A DNA stretch of 48,440 nt from an uncultured Shewanella sp. (GTDB taxonomy: Bacteria; Pseudomonadota; Gammaproteobacteria; Enterobacterales; Shewanellaceae), in the NCBI RefSeq assembly GCF_947501665.1, contig NZ_CANMWS010000037.1, positions 1-48,440 on the forward strand, in the 5' to 3' direction. This document shows, one piece after another, positions 24,833 to 32,755 of the stretch (the stretch's first letter is position 1; every line of letters begins with the position of its first letter). A program made the translations under genes and the position numbers. Below the pieces are notes generated by a model that saw only the letters and a program-made list of their open reading frames with translations, did no database searches and was not told where the DNA came from.

Positions 24833-25555
24833 ATGACACCAACAAAAACCACTTATCACGAATTACAAATAGCCTATGATTTTTTCAATAAGCACCTATT
24901 TAACTCCAACTTACCTACTTGCTTAATAACATTGCAGCGAGAAAAAAGAACTTATGGTTATTTCTCCCCTGAACGCTTTATTAATAGAGAAGGTAATAAA
25001 ACAGACGAAATAGCAATGAACCCCGCTTATTTCGCCATATGTCCCCCAGAGGAAATCATGCAAACCTTAGTGCATGAAATGACGCATTTATGGCAACATC
25101 ATTTTGGTCAATCAGGTCGTCGGGGGTATCACAATAAAGAATGGGCTAACAAAATGGAAAGTCTGGGGTTAATGCCTTCATCGACAGGAAAAGTAGGAGG
25201 AAAAAAAACGGGGGATTGTATGGGTGATTATGTGATTGAAAATGGTGATTTCAAAAACTTTTGTGACGCCCTCTTAACCAATGATTTTAAAATCTCTTGG
25301 GCTGATAGGTTCCCTGCTAGAGAAAAACTAATACAGGCCAATGAGAACGGCACTATTAAAGCTATTGCAGAAGAACTAGCAGACTGGGGGGTTGAAATTA
25401 CAAATGATGAGGGTGAGCTAACAGTGGAATTACTCGAACAAAAACCTACACGATCTAAATTTACTTGCCCAAAGTGTGATGACAGTGCTTGGGGAAAACC
25501 TTCTTTAAGTTTGATATGCGGTAACTGTAATGTTCGCTTCAAAGAAATAAATTAA
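24833..25555 (+). CDS. SprT-like zinc metalloprotease-domain protein
   Basis: 240 residues from ATG 24833 (GGGAAGGA upstream). The zincin motif HEMTH is at residues 81-85 within TLVHEMTHLWQHHFG, followed by RRGYHNKEWANKMESLGLMPS, which is the SprT/ArdC-type arrangement. A C-terminal zinc ribbon has CPKC at 212-215 and CGNC at 229-232. Such proteins are common in plasmid leading regions; a role in DNA-protein crosslink handling or antirestriction is possible but inferred. It lies beside paired operators and next to the traKLM side of oriT. Confidence 0.82.
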   Translation: MTPTKTTYHELQIAYDFFNKHLFNSNLPTCLITLQREKRTYGYFSPERFINREGNKTDEIAMNPAYFAICPPEEIMQTLVHEMTHLWQHHFGQSGRRGYHNKEWANKMESLGLMPSSTGKVGGKKTGDCMGDYVIENGDFKNFCDALLTNDFKISWADRFPAREKLIQANENGTIKAIAEELADWGVEITNDEGELTVELLEQKPTRSKFTCPKCDDSAWGKPSLSLICGNCNVRFKEIN

Positions 25556-25712
25556 ATCATACGCTAATTAGAGTATACCCTATTTGACCAGCATTATTGA
25601 ATAGGCTAAAATAAATATATAGCAACCTTAAATGGCCACCTGATTTGTGTCCATTTAAATTGACTATGTTCTACAAGGACTTAAAACGCTAAGAAAGAAT
25701 ACAAATGGAGGT

Positions 25713-25740
25713 TGTCGGCCTAATTGCAGTTAGGCCGACA
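25713..25740. promoter_or_regulatory. Perfect hairpin upstream of a membrane-HTH gene
   Basis: tgtcggcctaa and ttaggccgaca (11-bp arms, 6-nt loop), GC-rich inside an AT-rich gap. It lacks a T-run and lies about 35 nt upstream of the start at 25776, so an operator or leader hairpin is as likely as a terminator. Confidence 0.6.
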
Positions 25741-25775
25741 GCGCAACACAATGACACATGTTTAAGGAAATCATT

Positions 25776-26729
25776 ATGTTACATTCGAAATATAATAGAG
25801 AAGTTACTTCAAATCAAGATAAAAGAGAGCCTCACCCTTTATCAGTACTTGCCTTTGTAATTGGTATGGCATTGATTATTGTGCAAATTACAATTACAAA
25901 AAACACCATAGACAACCTTACAATCAATTTACCTAGCATTATCGGCCTTTCAATTTTTGCACTATTCATTTTATTTGAATGCTGTAAGACGCTTCTTATT
26001 ACATTATTTAGAAACACAATAGGTTACTTACAACGACTGGCAATAAGCGCACTGCTTATTGCACTATCCTCAATGAGCATTTTTACTGTTCATTCTACGA
26101 TATCAACAGCCGCTTCAAACTTAACTGACGCACAAAAAATGGAGCTAGAATCTCTCAATACAGAGAAAGAAGCATACCTAAGTGCTGTCTCCAAAGGTGT
26201 GATCACAGCATCACAAAAGCGATTAGATGAAATCACACTGAGGCAAAAAGAAATAGTATCATCACAAACAGATATCACATCTTCCAATCAGTTATGGGCA
26301 AAGGTTGTTAGTTACATGACAGAATTCATGATCATTACCTGTTTCTTTATGTCGAGTGTATTTAATACTTTAAATAATAAAGTTAAAGGCAATGAAGGTG
26401 GAGAAACAAAAAACGATAAAGGTGATAATCATCACACTGATAAAAATGAAGTTTCACACCTTTCTGTGATAGATAATCACAACTTATCACAGAATAACTC
26501 AAATATTAGCACGCCTAATATCACATGTGACCCTCACACATCAAAAAATGATGATAGAAGTGATATAGAGACAAAAATACATAATGCGTTAATCCAATTG
26601 AGTAACCAGGGATGTAAAATTTCAAAAGCATCAGTAGCTGAATTAACAGGAATACGTAGAGAATACTTATACCGCCAATATTCAAATGAATACGAACGAG
26701 CGATAAGCCTACAAGGCCACACCCACTAA
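25776..26729 (+). CDS. Membrane protein with C-terminal HTH-like domain
   Basis: 317 residues from ATG 25776 (AAGGA 8 nt upstream; ATG 25758 is in frame). Hydrophobic segments lie at about residues 20-42, 47-68, 80-105 and 178-200. A coiled linker (DAQKMELESLNTEKEAYLSAV...QKRLDEITLRQKEIV) is in the periplasmic or cytoplasmic loop. After a low-complexity His/Asn-rich linker, the C-terminus (ALIQLSNQGCKISKASVAELTGIRREYLYRQYSNEY) looks like a helix-turn-helix. A membrane-bound DNA-binding protein is implied; no family is recognised. Confidence 0.6.
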   Translation: MLHSKYNREVTSNQDKREPHPLSVLAFVIGMALIIVQITITKNTIDNLTINLPSIIGLSIFALFILFECCKTLLITLFRNTIGYLQRLAISALLIALSSMSIFTVHSTISTAASNLTDAQKMELESLNTEKEAYLSAVSKGVITASQKRLDEITLRQKEIVSSQTDITSSNQLWAKVVSYMTEFMIITCFFMSSVFNTLNNKVKGNEGGETKNDKGDNHHTDKNEVSHLSVIDNHNLSQNNSNISTPNITCDPHTSKNDDRSDIETKIHNALIQLSNQGCKISKASVAELTGIRREYLYRQYSNEYERAISLQGHTH

Positions 26730-26741
26730 TAAAATGAGATT

Positions 26742-26756
26742 GGCGGCCAAGCCGCC
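26742..26756. promoter_or_regulatory. GC hairpin before the resolvase gene
   Basis: ggcggc-caa-gccgcc, immediately after the previous stop and 12 nt before the resolvase start. It could be a terminator remnant or part of a res site. Confidence 0.45.
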
Positions 26757-26767
26757 TTAAAAAGCAT

Positions 26768-27394
26768 ATGAAGATAGCACGAATTTATTTAAGAGTTAGT
26801 ACCGATGAGCAAGATGTAACTCGACAGGAAACTATCATCGAACAAGCAAAAAACTCAGGCTATTACATTGCAGGAGTATATAAAGAGAGCGCATCAGGTG
26901 CGCGAGCTGATAGGCCAGAACTTTTGCGCATGATAAGTGATCTTCAAGTTGGTGATGTTGTAATTGCTGAGAAAATAGATCGTATAAGTCGTTTGCCTTT
27001 ATCTGAAGCTGAAAACCTTATCCAATCAATTAAGAATAAAGGTGCCAAGCTATCAATTCCCAACATTGTTGATCTTTCTGATTGTATTGAGAACTCTGAG
27101 GGGATATCAAAAATCGTTATGGAAGCCACACAGGACTTGCTACTAAAACTCGCTCTACAAATGGCTCGTGATGACTATGAAGATAGACGAGAAAGGCAGA
27201 AACAGGGCATTGAAATAGCTAAGGCTGAAGGAAAGTATAAAGGAAAAAAACCCAATGAAAACATCAATAATCTCATAGTAAAGTTAAAGCCTCACCATTC
27301 AATAAAAGAGACTGCTCAGTTAGCTGGTTGTAGTGAAAGTCAGGTTAAACGAATTTGGAAATTGCATAAACAGAAATCATTGAGCATTACTTAA
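26768..27394 (+). CDS. Serine recombinase (resolvase/invertase family)
   Basis: 208 residues. The catalytic N-terminal domain shows IYLRVSTDEQDVTRQ with Ser11 as nucleophile, then ESASGARADRPELLRMISDLQVGDVVIAEKIDRISRL. The C-terminal HTH is HHSIKETAQLAGCSESQVKRIWKLH. Length is that of small resolvases of plasmids, which resolve multimers at a res site and stabilise inheritance. The matching res site was not defined. Confidence 0.92.
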   Translation: MKIARIYLRVSTDEQDVTRQETIIEQAKNSGYYIAGVYKESASGARADRPELLRMISDLQVGDVVIAEKIDRISRLPLSEAENLIQSIKNKGAKLSIPNIVDLSDCIENSEGISKIVMEATQDLLLKLALQMARDDYEDRRERQKQGIEIAKAEGKYKGKKPNENINNLIVKLKPHHSIKETAQLAGCSESQVKRIWKLHKQKSLSIT

Positions 27395-27441
27395 TAATAG
27401 ATTACGTTATAGCCATCAAAAACAATTAAAGGAATATAATT

Positions 27442-28152
27442 GTGGGAAATAAACTGAAACGTAAAAATAGCTCGAAGTTAAAAGCTAAAAAAAGTAGGCT
27501 ACAAAAGCAAAACACCAGAAAGGTAAATAATAATTCAGTAGATGTAGATCCCGATGAAGTTATTTGTTGTAGTCAAGAAATGATATCTGTTTTTAAACGG
27601 CTACCAAAACCAGATGAGAATTTCTCTCATTTACCTCAATTAATAAATGACTTAGAGCTAAGAAGTCTTTCCAAAACAGGAGAAATTCAAGACTTTGAAG
27701 CAGCTACGGCTTTAGCCTCGATTCAATATGTACATTGGTATCTCACTGGTAGTGATGCATTGCTTAAAGAAGAATTATTCAAAATATTCGACACAATTAT
27801 TGACCACCATGAATTTAAAAAACAAATTCTAAAGCCCTTTTCAAAAATAGAACATGAAACAGATTTTTTTCGCAGAAAAAAGCAGTTTAAGAAAGAGCTG
27901 ACAAACAGGCTTAATAAACGATTAGAGACCTCATCTTTTGATGAATTAACCTCCAATGGGAGCAAATTGAAATTTGAAATGTCACTTGCAATAAATGGGT
28001 ATCCATTTGAGCTTGATGATAAAAACCCCGAAGATTATCAATCTTTGTTAACAGATGATGAATATGCTTCTGGTGAGTTCGATGAAATCATACACGATGC
28101 CTTTTTAGATGCTAAGGCACAAAAGATCAAAGCATTAATAAATGGGGGTTGA
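27442..28152 (+). CDS. Hypothetical protein (GTG start)
   Basis: 236 residues from a GTG at 27442 with AAGGAA about 9 nt upstream. The N-terminus is strongly basic (GNKLKRKNSSKLKAKKSRLQKQNTRKVNNN), suggesting nucleic-acid binding or a flexible tail. The rest is acidic and helical with no recognised motif. It follows the resolvase on the same strand and ends at a terminator shared with the convergent DUF2913 gene. Confidence 0.6.
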   Translation: MGNKLKRKNSSKLKAKKSRLQKQNTRKVNNNSVDVDPDEVICCSQEMISVFKRLPKPDENFSHLPQLINDLELRSLSKTGEIQDFEAATALASIQYVHWYLTGSDALLKEELFKIFDTIIDHHEFKKQILKPFSKIEHETDFFRRKKQFKKELTNRLNKRLETSSFDELTSNGSKLKFEMSLAINGYPFELDDKNPEDYQSLLTDDEYASGEFDEIIHDAFLDAKAQKIKALINGG

Positions 28153-28185
28153 TTTAAATCAATTATTAATCTGTATCCCATTCAA

Positions 28186-28212
28186 ATAACCTATTTTAAT
28201 GTAATAGGTTAT
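28186..28212. terminator. Shared terminator between convergent genes
   Basis: ataacctatt and aataggttat with a 7-nt loop between the stops of the genes ending at 28152 (+) and 28224 (-). Confidence 0.65.
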
Positions 28213-28223
28213 ATTGTCATTAT

Positions 28224-28799
28224 CTAGTTGGCACTATGTAATACAATTTCCTCCTCTGTTCCTTCAATCAAGAAAAGGCCAGTCTCTTTTATAATCTCGA
28301 TTATAGAGGCGCTTTTTTTGGGGTTAACTAACATTGCGAGGGGCTTTATTTGATTACCATCACTATCAAAACCTTTCTCGATATCACTCTGATACATATA
28401 AATAAAGTTTGATTTTCTACACTCATTCTCATGAATAAAGCGACTGTCAATTTTTAGTTTGATTTTAATATTTTCAAGTAAATCAAATAAATTTCTCACA
28501 TCATTGACTTCTTGATCGATCTCCTCATTGATTTTCTTAATCTCAATCAATCTCTGTTCAAGATTCCCCCTAGCTTTACGGCCAATCTCCAGAAACCGTC
28601 TAAGTTCATTTTTTAAATGGCTATATTGAGGGTTCTTAACTTTAGGCTTAAGGTGCCGGATCAAAATTTCATTCCGCCTTTGAGTTGGAATGTATCGGCT
28701 ACTTTCCGAACAATGCAGATAAAGATGAAGCAGGGAATGCTCAACAAGTCCATTTAGTGCGTCCTTATAGTTTTCCAATCCAAATACCTTTACGACCAA
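28224..28799 (-). CDS. DUF2913 family protein
   Basis: 191 residues. The family pattern is clear: YKDALNGLVEHSLLHLYLHCSESSRYIPTQRRNEILIRHLKPKVKNPQYSHLKNELRRFLEIGRKARGNLEQRL near the N-terminus and IEKGFDSDGNQIKPLAMLVNPKKSASIIEIIKETGLFL near the C-terminus. DUF2913 proteins occur on enterobacterial and Vibrio plasmids and islands; no function is established. It is the right-hand end of the long minus-strand accessory block when read in the direction of transcription. Confidence 0.8.
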   Translation of the reverse strand: MVVKVFGLENYKDALNGLVEHSLLHLYLHCSESSRYIPTQRRNEILIRHLKPKVKNPQYSHLKNELRRFLEIGRKARGNLEQRLIEIKKINEEIDQEVNDVRNLFDLLENIKIKLKIDSRFIHENECRKSNFIYMYQSDIEKGFDSDGNQIKPLAMLVNPKKSASIIEIIKETGLFLIEGTEEEIVLHSAN

Positions 28800-28857
28800 A
28801 AAGAGGCTTATTTTATCATTTCGGGGTTTTAAGTGCTATTTTTACCTGAAACCGCAT

Positions 28858-28876
28858 AGTGGTGAAATTCACCACT
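28858..28876 (+). terminator. Hairpin with T-run
   Basis: AGTGGTGAA-A-TTCACCACT followed by TTTTT. It lies upstream of the DUF2913 gene, so it reads as a plus-strand terminator of an unidentified transcript or as an operator. Confidence 0.55.
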
Positions 28877-29091
28877 TTTTAGCATGTGATTTTTGAACTG
28901 ATTTTGCTAAGATAAGTGTTCATTTCGAGGCGTTTCAGCCTCAAATTCTCCGAACACCAAACCCGCGTTACGTCCAATCACTATTATGTTCAATAGGGGC
29001 GAAAATGGGGAAATTATCTGATTTAAAAAATAATATTCGGGGTATGAAGCTTAGCGTACGTTTTCGTTCCATTGGGCTTCATACCCTTATT
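28877..29091. other. Non-coding gap with hairpins
   Basis: Contains gaggc...gcctc (about 28927-28942) and, at 29040-29086, the inverted pair gggtatgaagc / gcttcataccc, which on the minus strand is followed by an A/T-rich tail and probably terminates the gene ending at 29092. An open frame from 29005 on the plus strand lies mostly antisense to that gene and is not called. Confidence 0.5.
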
Positions 29092-29886
29092 CTAGTTATT
29101 TACAGCGCTAAGAACACTATTAGAGCTATTTTTGTTGGACTCCGACTGAAATTTTCGGTAATTGGCAATATGAAATTTTCCCATGTGAATAATTTCAGAT
29201 ACCTTTATCAATTCAACAAAATCATCAAGGTGAGCACCTTCAGCTTTGGGAGTTCCATCAGAATTTATGTTATTGCAATAATGATTATGGTAATTAGTCG
29301 TAAAATTAACTGTTAAGTCCTCCTTATCCCTATAACCACTTAACATTGGCATAATAGAAAAATACTCAACGTCCTTATGTTCAAGTCTTATATCCATAAC
29401 AAAACCGACATAAACCTTATTATTGGATAGGGTTATGAGTATAGTAATATAGTTATCGCCGCTATCAGCCAAGAACCTTTCAATATCTGAAAAAACATCA
29501 TCCCTTAAACTTCTATACATCTCTTCTTTGTTTATGACATAATTCTTTGCTTTAGCAGAGAAAAATGATATGGGCAATGCTAATGATGATCCTAAAGCAA
29601 TTTTGACCATTAAATAATCACGAACAGTAAAGGTTTTGTCTGCTGTAAACAAAAAATATTCTATTGAATAAGGTGTTAGATTAAGAATTGCAGATATATA
29701 ATTATAGTGATCTAGAATAAATGCCAGTATTATACCTACACCTATAAACATGAAGCCAGCTGTCCCGCATCGAAAATAGTATCTTTGAGCATCTTCTCTT
29801 TTTGCCTTGAATCTATCTCTAGTTGAATTATGGACAAAAAAATATCCTGAAATCAGGATAAATATAACTATTATGGCTCCCATCAA
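29092..29886 (-). CDS. Hypothetical membrane protein
   Basis: 264 residues. Membrane segments at about 3-20, 44-63 and 96-110; a basic loop (RDRFKAKREDAQRYYF) follows the first. The C-terminal 150 residues are soluble (DNYITILITLSNNKVYVGFVMDIRLEHKDVEYFSIMPMLSGYRDKEDL...). No known family. It is paired with a short gene just upstream on the same strand. Confidence 0.6.
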   Translation of the reverse strand: MMGAIIVIFILISGYFFVHNSTRDRFKAKREDAQRYYFRCGTAGFMFIGVGIILAFILDHYNYISAILNLTPYSIEYFLFTADKTFTVRDYLMVKIALGSSLALPISFFSAKAKNYVINKEEMYRSLRDDVFSDIERFLADSGDNYITILITLSNNKVYVGFVMDIRLEHKDVEYFSIMPMLSGYRDKEDLTVNFTTNYHNHYCNNINSDGTPKAEGAHLDDFVELIKVSEIIHMGKFHIANYRKFQSESNKNSSNSVLSAVNN

Positions 29887-29911
29887 TCTTCCCTTTGAAA
29901 ATATTCCCTAT

Positions 29912-30100
29912 TTAACAATGGCTTTTTTTCACATCAACATCAAAATCTTTGAATTTATCTATTTCCTGCATTATTAGTTTTCGATTTTCTGAATTAGATA
30001 GATCTAAAGAAAATTCACCATCCGCAGTTAATTTTTCAAAAGTAGTTTGGGCTCTAACTGGTTTTTCTTTTTTATTGATAAAAAAATTCAATAACGTCAT
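29912..30100 (-). CDS. Small hypothetical protein
   Basis: 62 residues from the ATG at 30100, which has GAGG at good distance; longer frames to 30166 have no such site. MTLLNFFINKKEKPVRAQTTFEKLTADGEFSLDLSNSENRKLIMQEIDKFKDFDVDVKKSHC is soluble and acidic at the C-terminus. It precedes the membrane protein by 25 nt. Function unknown. Confidence 0.5.
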   Translation of the reverse strand: MTLLNFFINKKEKPVRAQTTFEKLTADGEFSLDLSNSENRKLIMQEIDKFKDFDVDVKKSHC

Positions 30101-30225
30101 GATATGCCTCATTAAACCGCTCCATAGTTTGACTTTAGCATACAGTAGAGTATAGCTAACAATCAATATGGTATGTGTAAATATACTAACTAATGCACAA
30201 AAAAAACCTAGTTATGTCCAGCCCT

Positions 30226-30253
30226 ACCCGTGATAACTGGCTTTATCACGGGT
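30226..30253. repeat. Dispersed palindrome, family member 1
   Basis: acccgtgataa / ttatcacgggt. This is a variant of the CCAGTGATAA...TTATCACTGG palindrome found in several gaps to 35268. Here A-T is replaced by C-G on both arms, so the stem is kept. Confidence 0.75.
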
Positions 30254-30355
30254 GTAGTCTAACTGGGTTATGGGTGTATTCAAATTGGGTTCGGTGGTGT
30301 ACTTAAATTGGGTAGGTGTACCCTAATTGGGTTTCAAGTGTACTCAAATTGGGTT
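30252..30355. repeat. Five iteron-like direct repeats
   Basis: Units of about 18 bp, consensus GTGTAYTCAAATTGGGTT, start at 30252, 30274, 30297, 30316 and 30338, with steps of 22, 23, 19 and 22 bp. They lie in the gap after the gene ending at 30378 (minus). Such helically phased repeats normally bind a plasmid replication or partition protein, but none of the adjacent genes is recognisable as one. Confidence 0.8.
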
Positions 30356-30382
30356 ACTAGTGATAAAAAAGGCATCACTAGT
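30356..30382. repeat. Dispersed palindrome, family member 2
   Basis: actagtgat / atcactagt with a 9-nt loop, overlapping the stop codon of the gene ending at 30378. Variant of the CCAGTGATAA family. Confidence 0.65.
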
Positions 30383-30605
30383 CACTACCATGTATTCGTT
30401 CATAAGCCACATCTGGATCAAGCTTTGCTAATTCAGGTGAAAGAGCATGTATTGCATTCCATGCCAAACGTTTCATTTTATGCTCTTCGTTGAAGTAGCG
30501 CATTTCTGTCAAAACCTCTAAGCAAGCTTGTAGACGCTCATCAGATAGTGGCTTAATTTCCGCTCTCGGGACGTACTCTACCCCATCGATCAAAACTTTT
30601 GTCAT
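30378..30605 (-). CDS. Small hypothetical protein
   Basis: 75 residues: MTKVLIDGVEYVPRAEIKPLSDERLQACLEVLTEMRYFNEEHKMKRLAWNAIHALSPELAKLDPDVAYERIHGSD. The start MTKVLIDGVEYVPR is common in small phage and plasmid proteins of unknown role; the rest is helical. It has GAGGGGAA upstream of the ATG. It is the last gene of a minus-strand series separated by palindromes. Confidence 0.6.
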   Translation of the reverse strand: MTKVLIDGVEYVPRAEIKPLSDERLQACLEVLTEMRYFNEEHKMKRLAWNAIHALSPELAKLDPDVAYERIHGSD

Positions 30606-30620
30606 ATTAATTCCCCTCTA

Positions 30621-30646
30621 CCAGTGATAATAGTGCTTATCACTGG
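30621..30646. repeat. Dispersed palindrome, family member 3
   Basis: ccagtgataa / ttatcactgg with a 6-nt loop, between two minus-strand genes. Confidence 0.85.
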
Positions 30647-30650
30647 AATT

Positions 30651-30863
30651 TTATCTAAGTTCATTTTTTAACTTTGATGATGTTGCGTACATACAAGCAT
30701 CACGCCATATCGAGAACATATTGTTAGTTTTAACAGCTAATTTTTCAAAAATTTCGCCGTCACATCGTGTTTCGTATAAACAAGAGTCATAGTTGAATTT
30801 GATATGACTCGGGATGAAATACTTCTTCTCGAATCCCTGTTTTATTACTTCAAAATCCAACAT
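30651..30863 (-). CDS. Small hypothetical protein
   Basis: 70 residues from ATG 30863 (GGAG about 9 nt upstream); a GTG at 30890 is an alternative but overlaps a half-palindrome. MLDFEVIKQGFEKKYFIPSHIKFNYDSCLYETRCDGEIFEKLAVKTNNMFSIWRDACMYATSSKLKNELR is soluble, with a mixed fold. A degenerate half copy of the family palindrome (ttatcactgg at about 30884) lies just upstream. Function unknown. Confidence 0.5.
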   Translation of the reverse strand: MLDFEVIKQGFEKKYFIPSHIKFNYDSCLYETRCDGEIFEKLAVKTNNMFSIWRDACMYATSSKLKNELR

Positions 30864-30905
30864 AAACCATTCTCCATTTGTGTTTATCACTGGCCGCTAG
30901 CCTTA

Positions 30906-31160
30906 TCACACATACATCCAGCTAAATGTTCGTGCCAACGCATTCTTCTTGCTTTCAATTTCTATCAATTGATCTATTGATGAAGCTGTCAGACCTGAGT
31001 CACTTATATGTGCAAACTCTGTTAGTTGACCCAGCTCAATGAAGGTCGTCGTTACATCGGCCTTCATTTGCTCCTCGTTTTGATCCGGTGAAGCAACATA
31101 ACTTTTCAACTCGTTCAACTTATTTTCAGCTAATGAAATCAGCGTGCTTTCTAATGACAT
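30906..31160 (-). CDS. Small hypothetical helical protein
   Basis: 84 residues, acidic and mostly helical (LESTLISLAENKLNELKSYV...QLIEIESKKNALARTFSW). Good GGAGCGAAA ribosome binding site. No family recognised. It lies 9 nt downstream of the next minus-strand gene, so the two are probably cotranslated. Confidence 0.55.
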   Translation of the reverse strand: MSLESTLISLAENKLNELKSYVASPDQNEEQMKADVTTTFIELGQLTEFAHISDSGLTASSIDQLIEIESKKNALARTFSWMYV

Positions 31161-31169
31161 TTTCGCTCC

Positions 31170-31430
31170 TTAACCGACTGTTGTTAAAATAGAAACCTCA
31201 TTGTAATCAACTAATTCCAGTCCAAGTTCAATTAATTTTTCTGCTGCTGATTCATTGACCGAAATGCTCCATTTATCGCACTTCAATGAGAGACCGCTTA
31301 AATACCTAACAATTTTCAATTGTTCTATTTCACATGTCACTGCAACAACATCATTATCAAAACTGATGATTTTATCATTCTCTATGTAAATACAATCATC
31401 ATTACTGTTTATTGAAATTTTAGTTAACAT
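31170..31430 (-). CDS. Small hypothetical protein
   Basis: 86 residues, beta-rich N-terminus (MLTKISINSNDDCIYIENDKIISFDNDVVAVTCEIEQL) and a C-terminal helix (SAAEKLIELGLELV). AATGGAG ribosome binding site. Function unknown; upstream partner of the gene at 30906. Confidence 0.55.
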   Translation of the reverse strand: MLTKISINSNDDCIYIENDKIISFDNDVVAVTCEIEQLKIVRYLSGLSLKCDKWSISVNESAAEKLIELGLELVDYNEVSILTTVG

Positions 31431-31458
31431 CGTATTATCTCCATTTTTTTGATGTTAT

Positions 31459-31490
31459 CTACCAGTGATAAAAAGCTTTATCACTGGTAG
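31459..31490. repeat. Dispersed palindrome, family member 4
   Basis: Arms ctaccagtgataaa and tttatcactggtag with a 4-nt loop. Best conserved member, between two minus-strand genes. Confidence 0.9.
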
Positions 31491-31502
31491 GAAGTAGTTA
31501 AA

Positions 31503-31757
31503 TTACTCGCTATCATTCATATCAACAATTTTTGCATCATGTAACGCCCGAAAAAAAGCCTCTAAAGCTTCTCTCGGCATTGGCCTAAAATCCTTATTGA
31601 ATTTGCCAGATTTCACTATCCACGATTTTAATTTAGCATTAGTTACAGTGATGTTTTGACGTGCAAACAAATCAATAATGTACTCTCTATCTTTATGTAT
31701 TCTCAGTATCGTAATGAGGTTTTTAAACACATCATTCGTCGGTATCGTTTCAATCAC
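31503..31757 (-). CDS. DUF1456-like small protein
   Basis: 84 residues: NDVFKNLITILRIHKDREYIIDLFARQNITVTNAKLKSWIVKSGKFNKDFRPMPREALEAFFRALHDAKI. This matches a single unit of the DUF1456/YehS repeat (LRxxLxLDDxxMxEIFAxxGxxVSxxxVxxWLKKxD...LxxFLxGLI), which usually occurs twice per protein. Function of the family is not known. It follows the CRISPR-repeat-like hairpins in the direction of transcription. Confidence 0.65.
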   Translation of the reverse strand: MIETIPTNDVFKNLITILRIHKDREYIIDLFARQNITVTNAKLKSWIVKSGKFNKDFRPMPREALEAFFRALHDAKIVDMNDSE

Positions 31758-31802
31758 TAATCCACCTTTTTATTGACTTGCTGTTATATTTTAATTAATG
31801 TT

Positions 31803-31920
31803 TTCTCACTGCCAGATAGGCAGCTTATACAGTTAAAAGATAGTATTTACCGTCACATAGGCGGCTTAGAAAAATATTTATTATCTCGAATATGTGACAG
31901 CCACACAGGCTGATTAAAAA
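31803..31920 (+). repeat. Three hairpins resembling type I-F CRISPR repeats
   Basis: Three 28-nt units at about 31804, 31845 and 31893. Compared with the I-F consensus (GTTCACTGCCGTATAGGCAG followed by CTTAGAAA), I count about 22, 21 and 18 identical positions. Each keeps a 5-bp stem and 5-nt loop: CTGCC/GGCAG, CCGTC/GGCGG and CAGCC/GGCTG, with the second pair changing T-A, C-G, A-T. Spacers would be only about 13-20 nt, far from the usual 32, so this is not a normal array. No cas gene is present. Confidence 0.6.
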
Positions 31921-31926
31921 ATGGGC

Positions 31927-32154
31927 TTAACGTCCCTTTTTTAGCCTTTCTTCAAGTAATTGAAACGCCATCATTAAGGCATCTTCTCTATTACCTCCAT
32001 GTTGCTTAACCACATTTGCAACAAACTGTTTTTTATCAGAAGCAGTTTGAGTAACATCATCATTAAAACGAACCGCCGCAAAAGTCGGCTGGCCTTTGCG
32101 TTTTTCATTATTTTTTCTATCTGCACGTTGCCTTGGCGTTAATTCATCGACCAT
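31927..32154 (-). CDS. Small basic hypothetical protein
   Basis: 75 residues: a basic start (MVDELTPRQRADRKNNEKRKGQPTFAAVRFNDDV) and a C-terminal helix pair (SDKKQFVANVVKQHGGNREDALMMAFQLLEERLKKGR). The size and layout would suit a ribbon-helix-helix-like regulator (VRFNDDV strand, then helices), but this is only a guess. It starts 1 nt after the stop of the upstream gene, so the two are translationally coupled. Confidence 0.55.
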   Translation of the reverse strand: MVDELTPRQRADRKNNEKRKGQPTFAAVRFNDDVTQTASDKKQFVANVVKQHGGNREDALMMAFQLLEERLKKGR

Positions 32155-32155
32155 C

Positions 32156-32692
32156 TTAAGTCCCCATTTGATATTTTTTTACTTGAGAAAATAAGGCGGT
32201 AGGATCTAGCTGAATCCATTCTTGCCACTGCATTTCACCGTTTTTTGAACTTGCTAGCTGGTCTTGCACTGCCGACATAAACTCTAAAGTTAGCTCAGGT
32301 GGCATGGTCATAGATCTTAGCGCTTTAACCTGATTTTTCGCAGTATCAATAACATGAATATCAACAGCCAATCTTGACTCGGTAGTAGTAATATCATGTA
32401 AAGCCAAATCAGGAACGGTTCTGCAATCAAATGGGCTGTCTAACGTCAAAACGGGTCGTCCTTTTGCATCGCAAAACTGCCAAATGAATAAAATAGCGCC
32501 ATTTTTATAAAGAAACCCACAAGTTAACTTACCTTTTTTTAATGCCTTGACTTCATGATGATCCAAATCAGGTATAGCAATAATCAATGTATTGCTATTT
32601 GAACGCAATAGTTCTGCAATTGCGCCTTCTTCATTGTGATTGAATACCCGCGCGTATGGTTGACCTACTGCTAGTTTCACTAAATTTTCCAT
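32156..32692 (-). CDS. Hypothetical protein
   Basis: 178 residues, soluble, no recognised motif (YARVFNHNEEGAIAELLRSNSNTLIIAIPDLDHHEVKALKKGKLTCGFLYKNGAILFIWQF...). Coupled to the basic protein at 31927. AAGGAAG ribosome binding site. Possibly a paired protein with its small neighbour; function unknown. Confidence 0.55.
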   Translation of the reverse strand: MENLVKLAVGQPYARVFNHNEEGAIAELLRSNSNTLIIAIPDLDHHEVKALKKGKLTCGFLYKNGAILFIWQFCDAKGRPVLTLDSPFDCRTVPDLALHDITTTESRLAVDIHVIDTAKNQVKALRSMTMPPELTLEFMSAVQDQLASSKNGEMQWQEWIQLDPTALFSQVKKYQMGT

Positions 32693-32715
32693 GTCCTACT
32701 TCCTTAAAGTGAAAA

Positions 32716-32737
32716 AACACGCCCTATTGGGCGTGTT
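32716..32737. terminator. GC hairpin terminator
   Basis: aacacgccc-tatt-gggcgtgtt with A/T-rich flanks, located between two minus-strand genes. Reading minus, it is followed by a T-run (TTTTTTCAC). Confidence 0.8.
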
Positions 32738-32755
32738 AAATTATTCTGCTTACTT

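Noticed and set aside
29005..29316. Plus-strand frame of 103 codons
   Set aside because: Most of it is antisense to the better supported membrane-protein gene at 29092-29886 and it spans that gene's probable terminator.
31803..31920. A true CRISPR array
   Set aside because: The units are degenerate, spacing is 41-48 bp and gaps are 13-20 nt, and there are no cas genes or leader; listed only as repeat-like hairpins.
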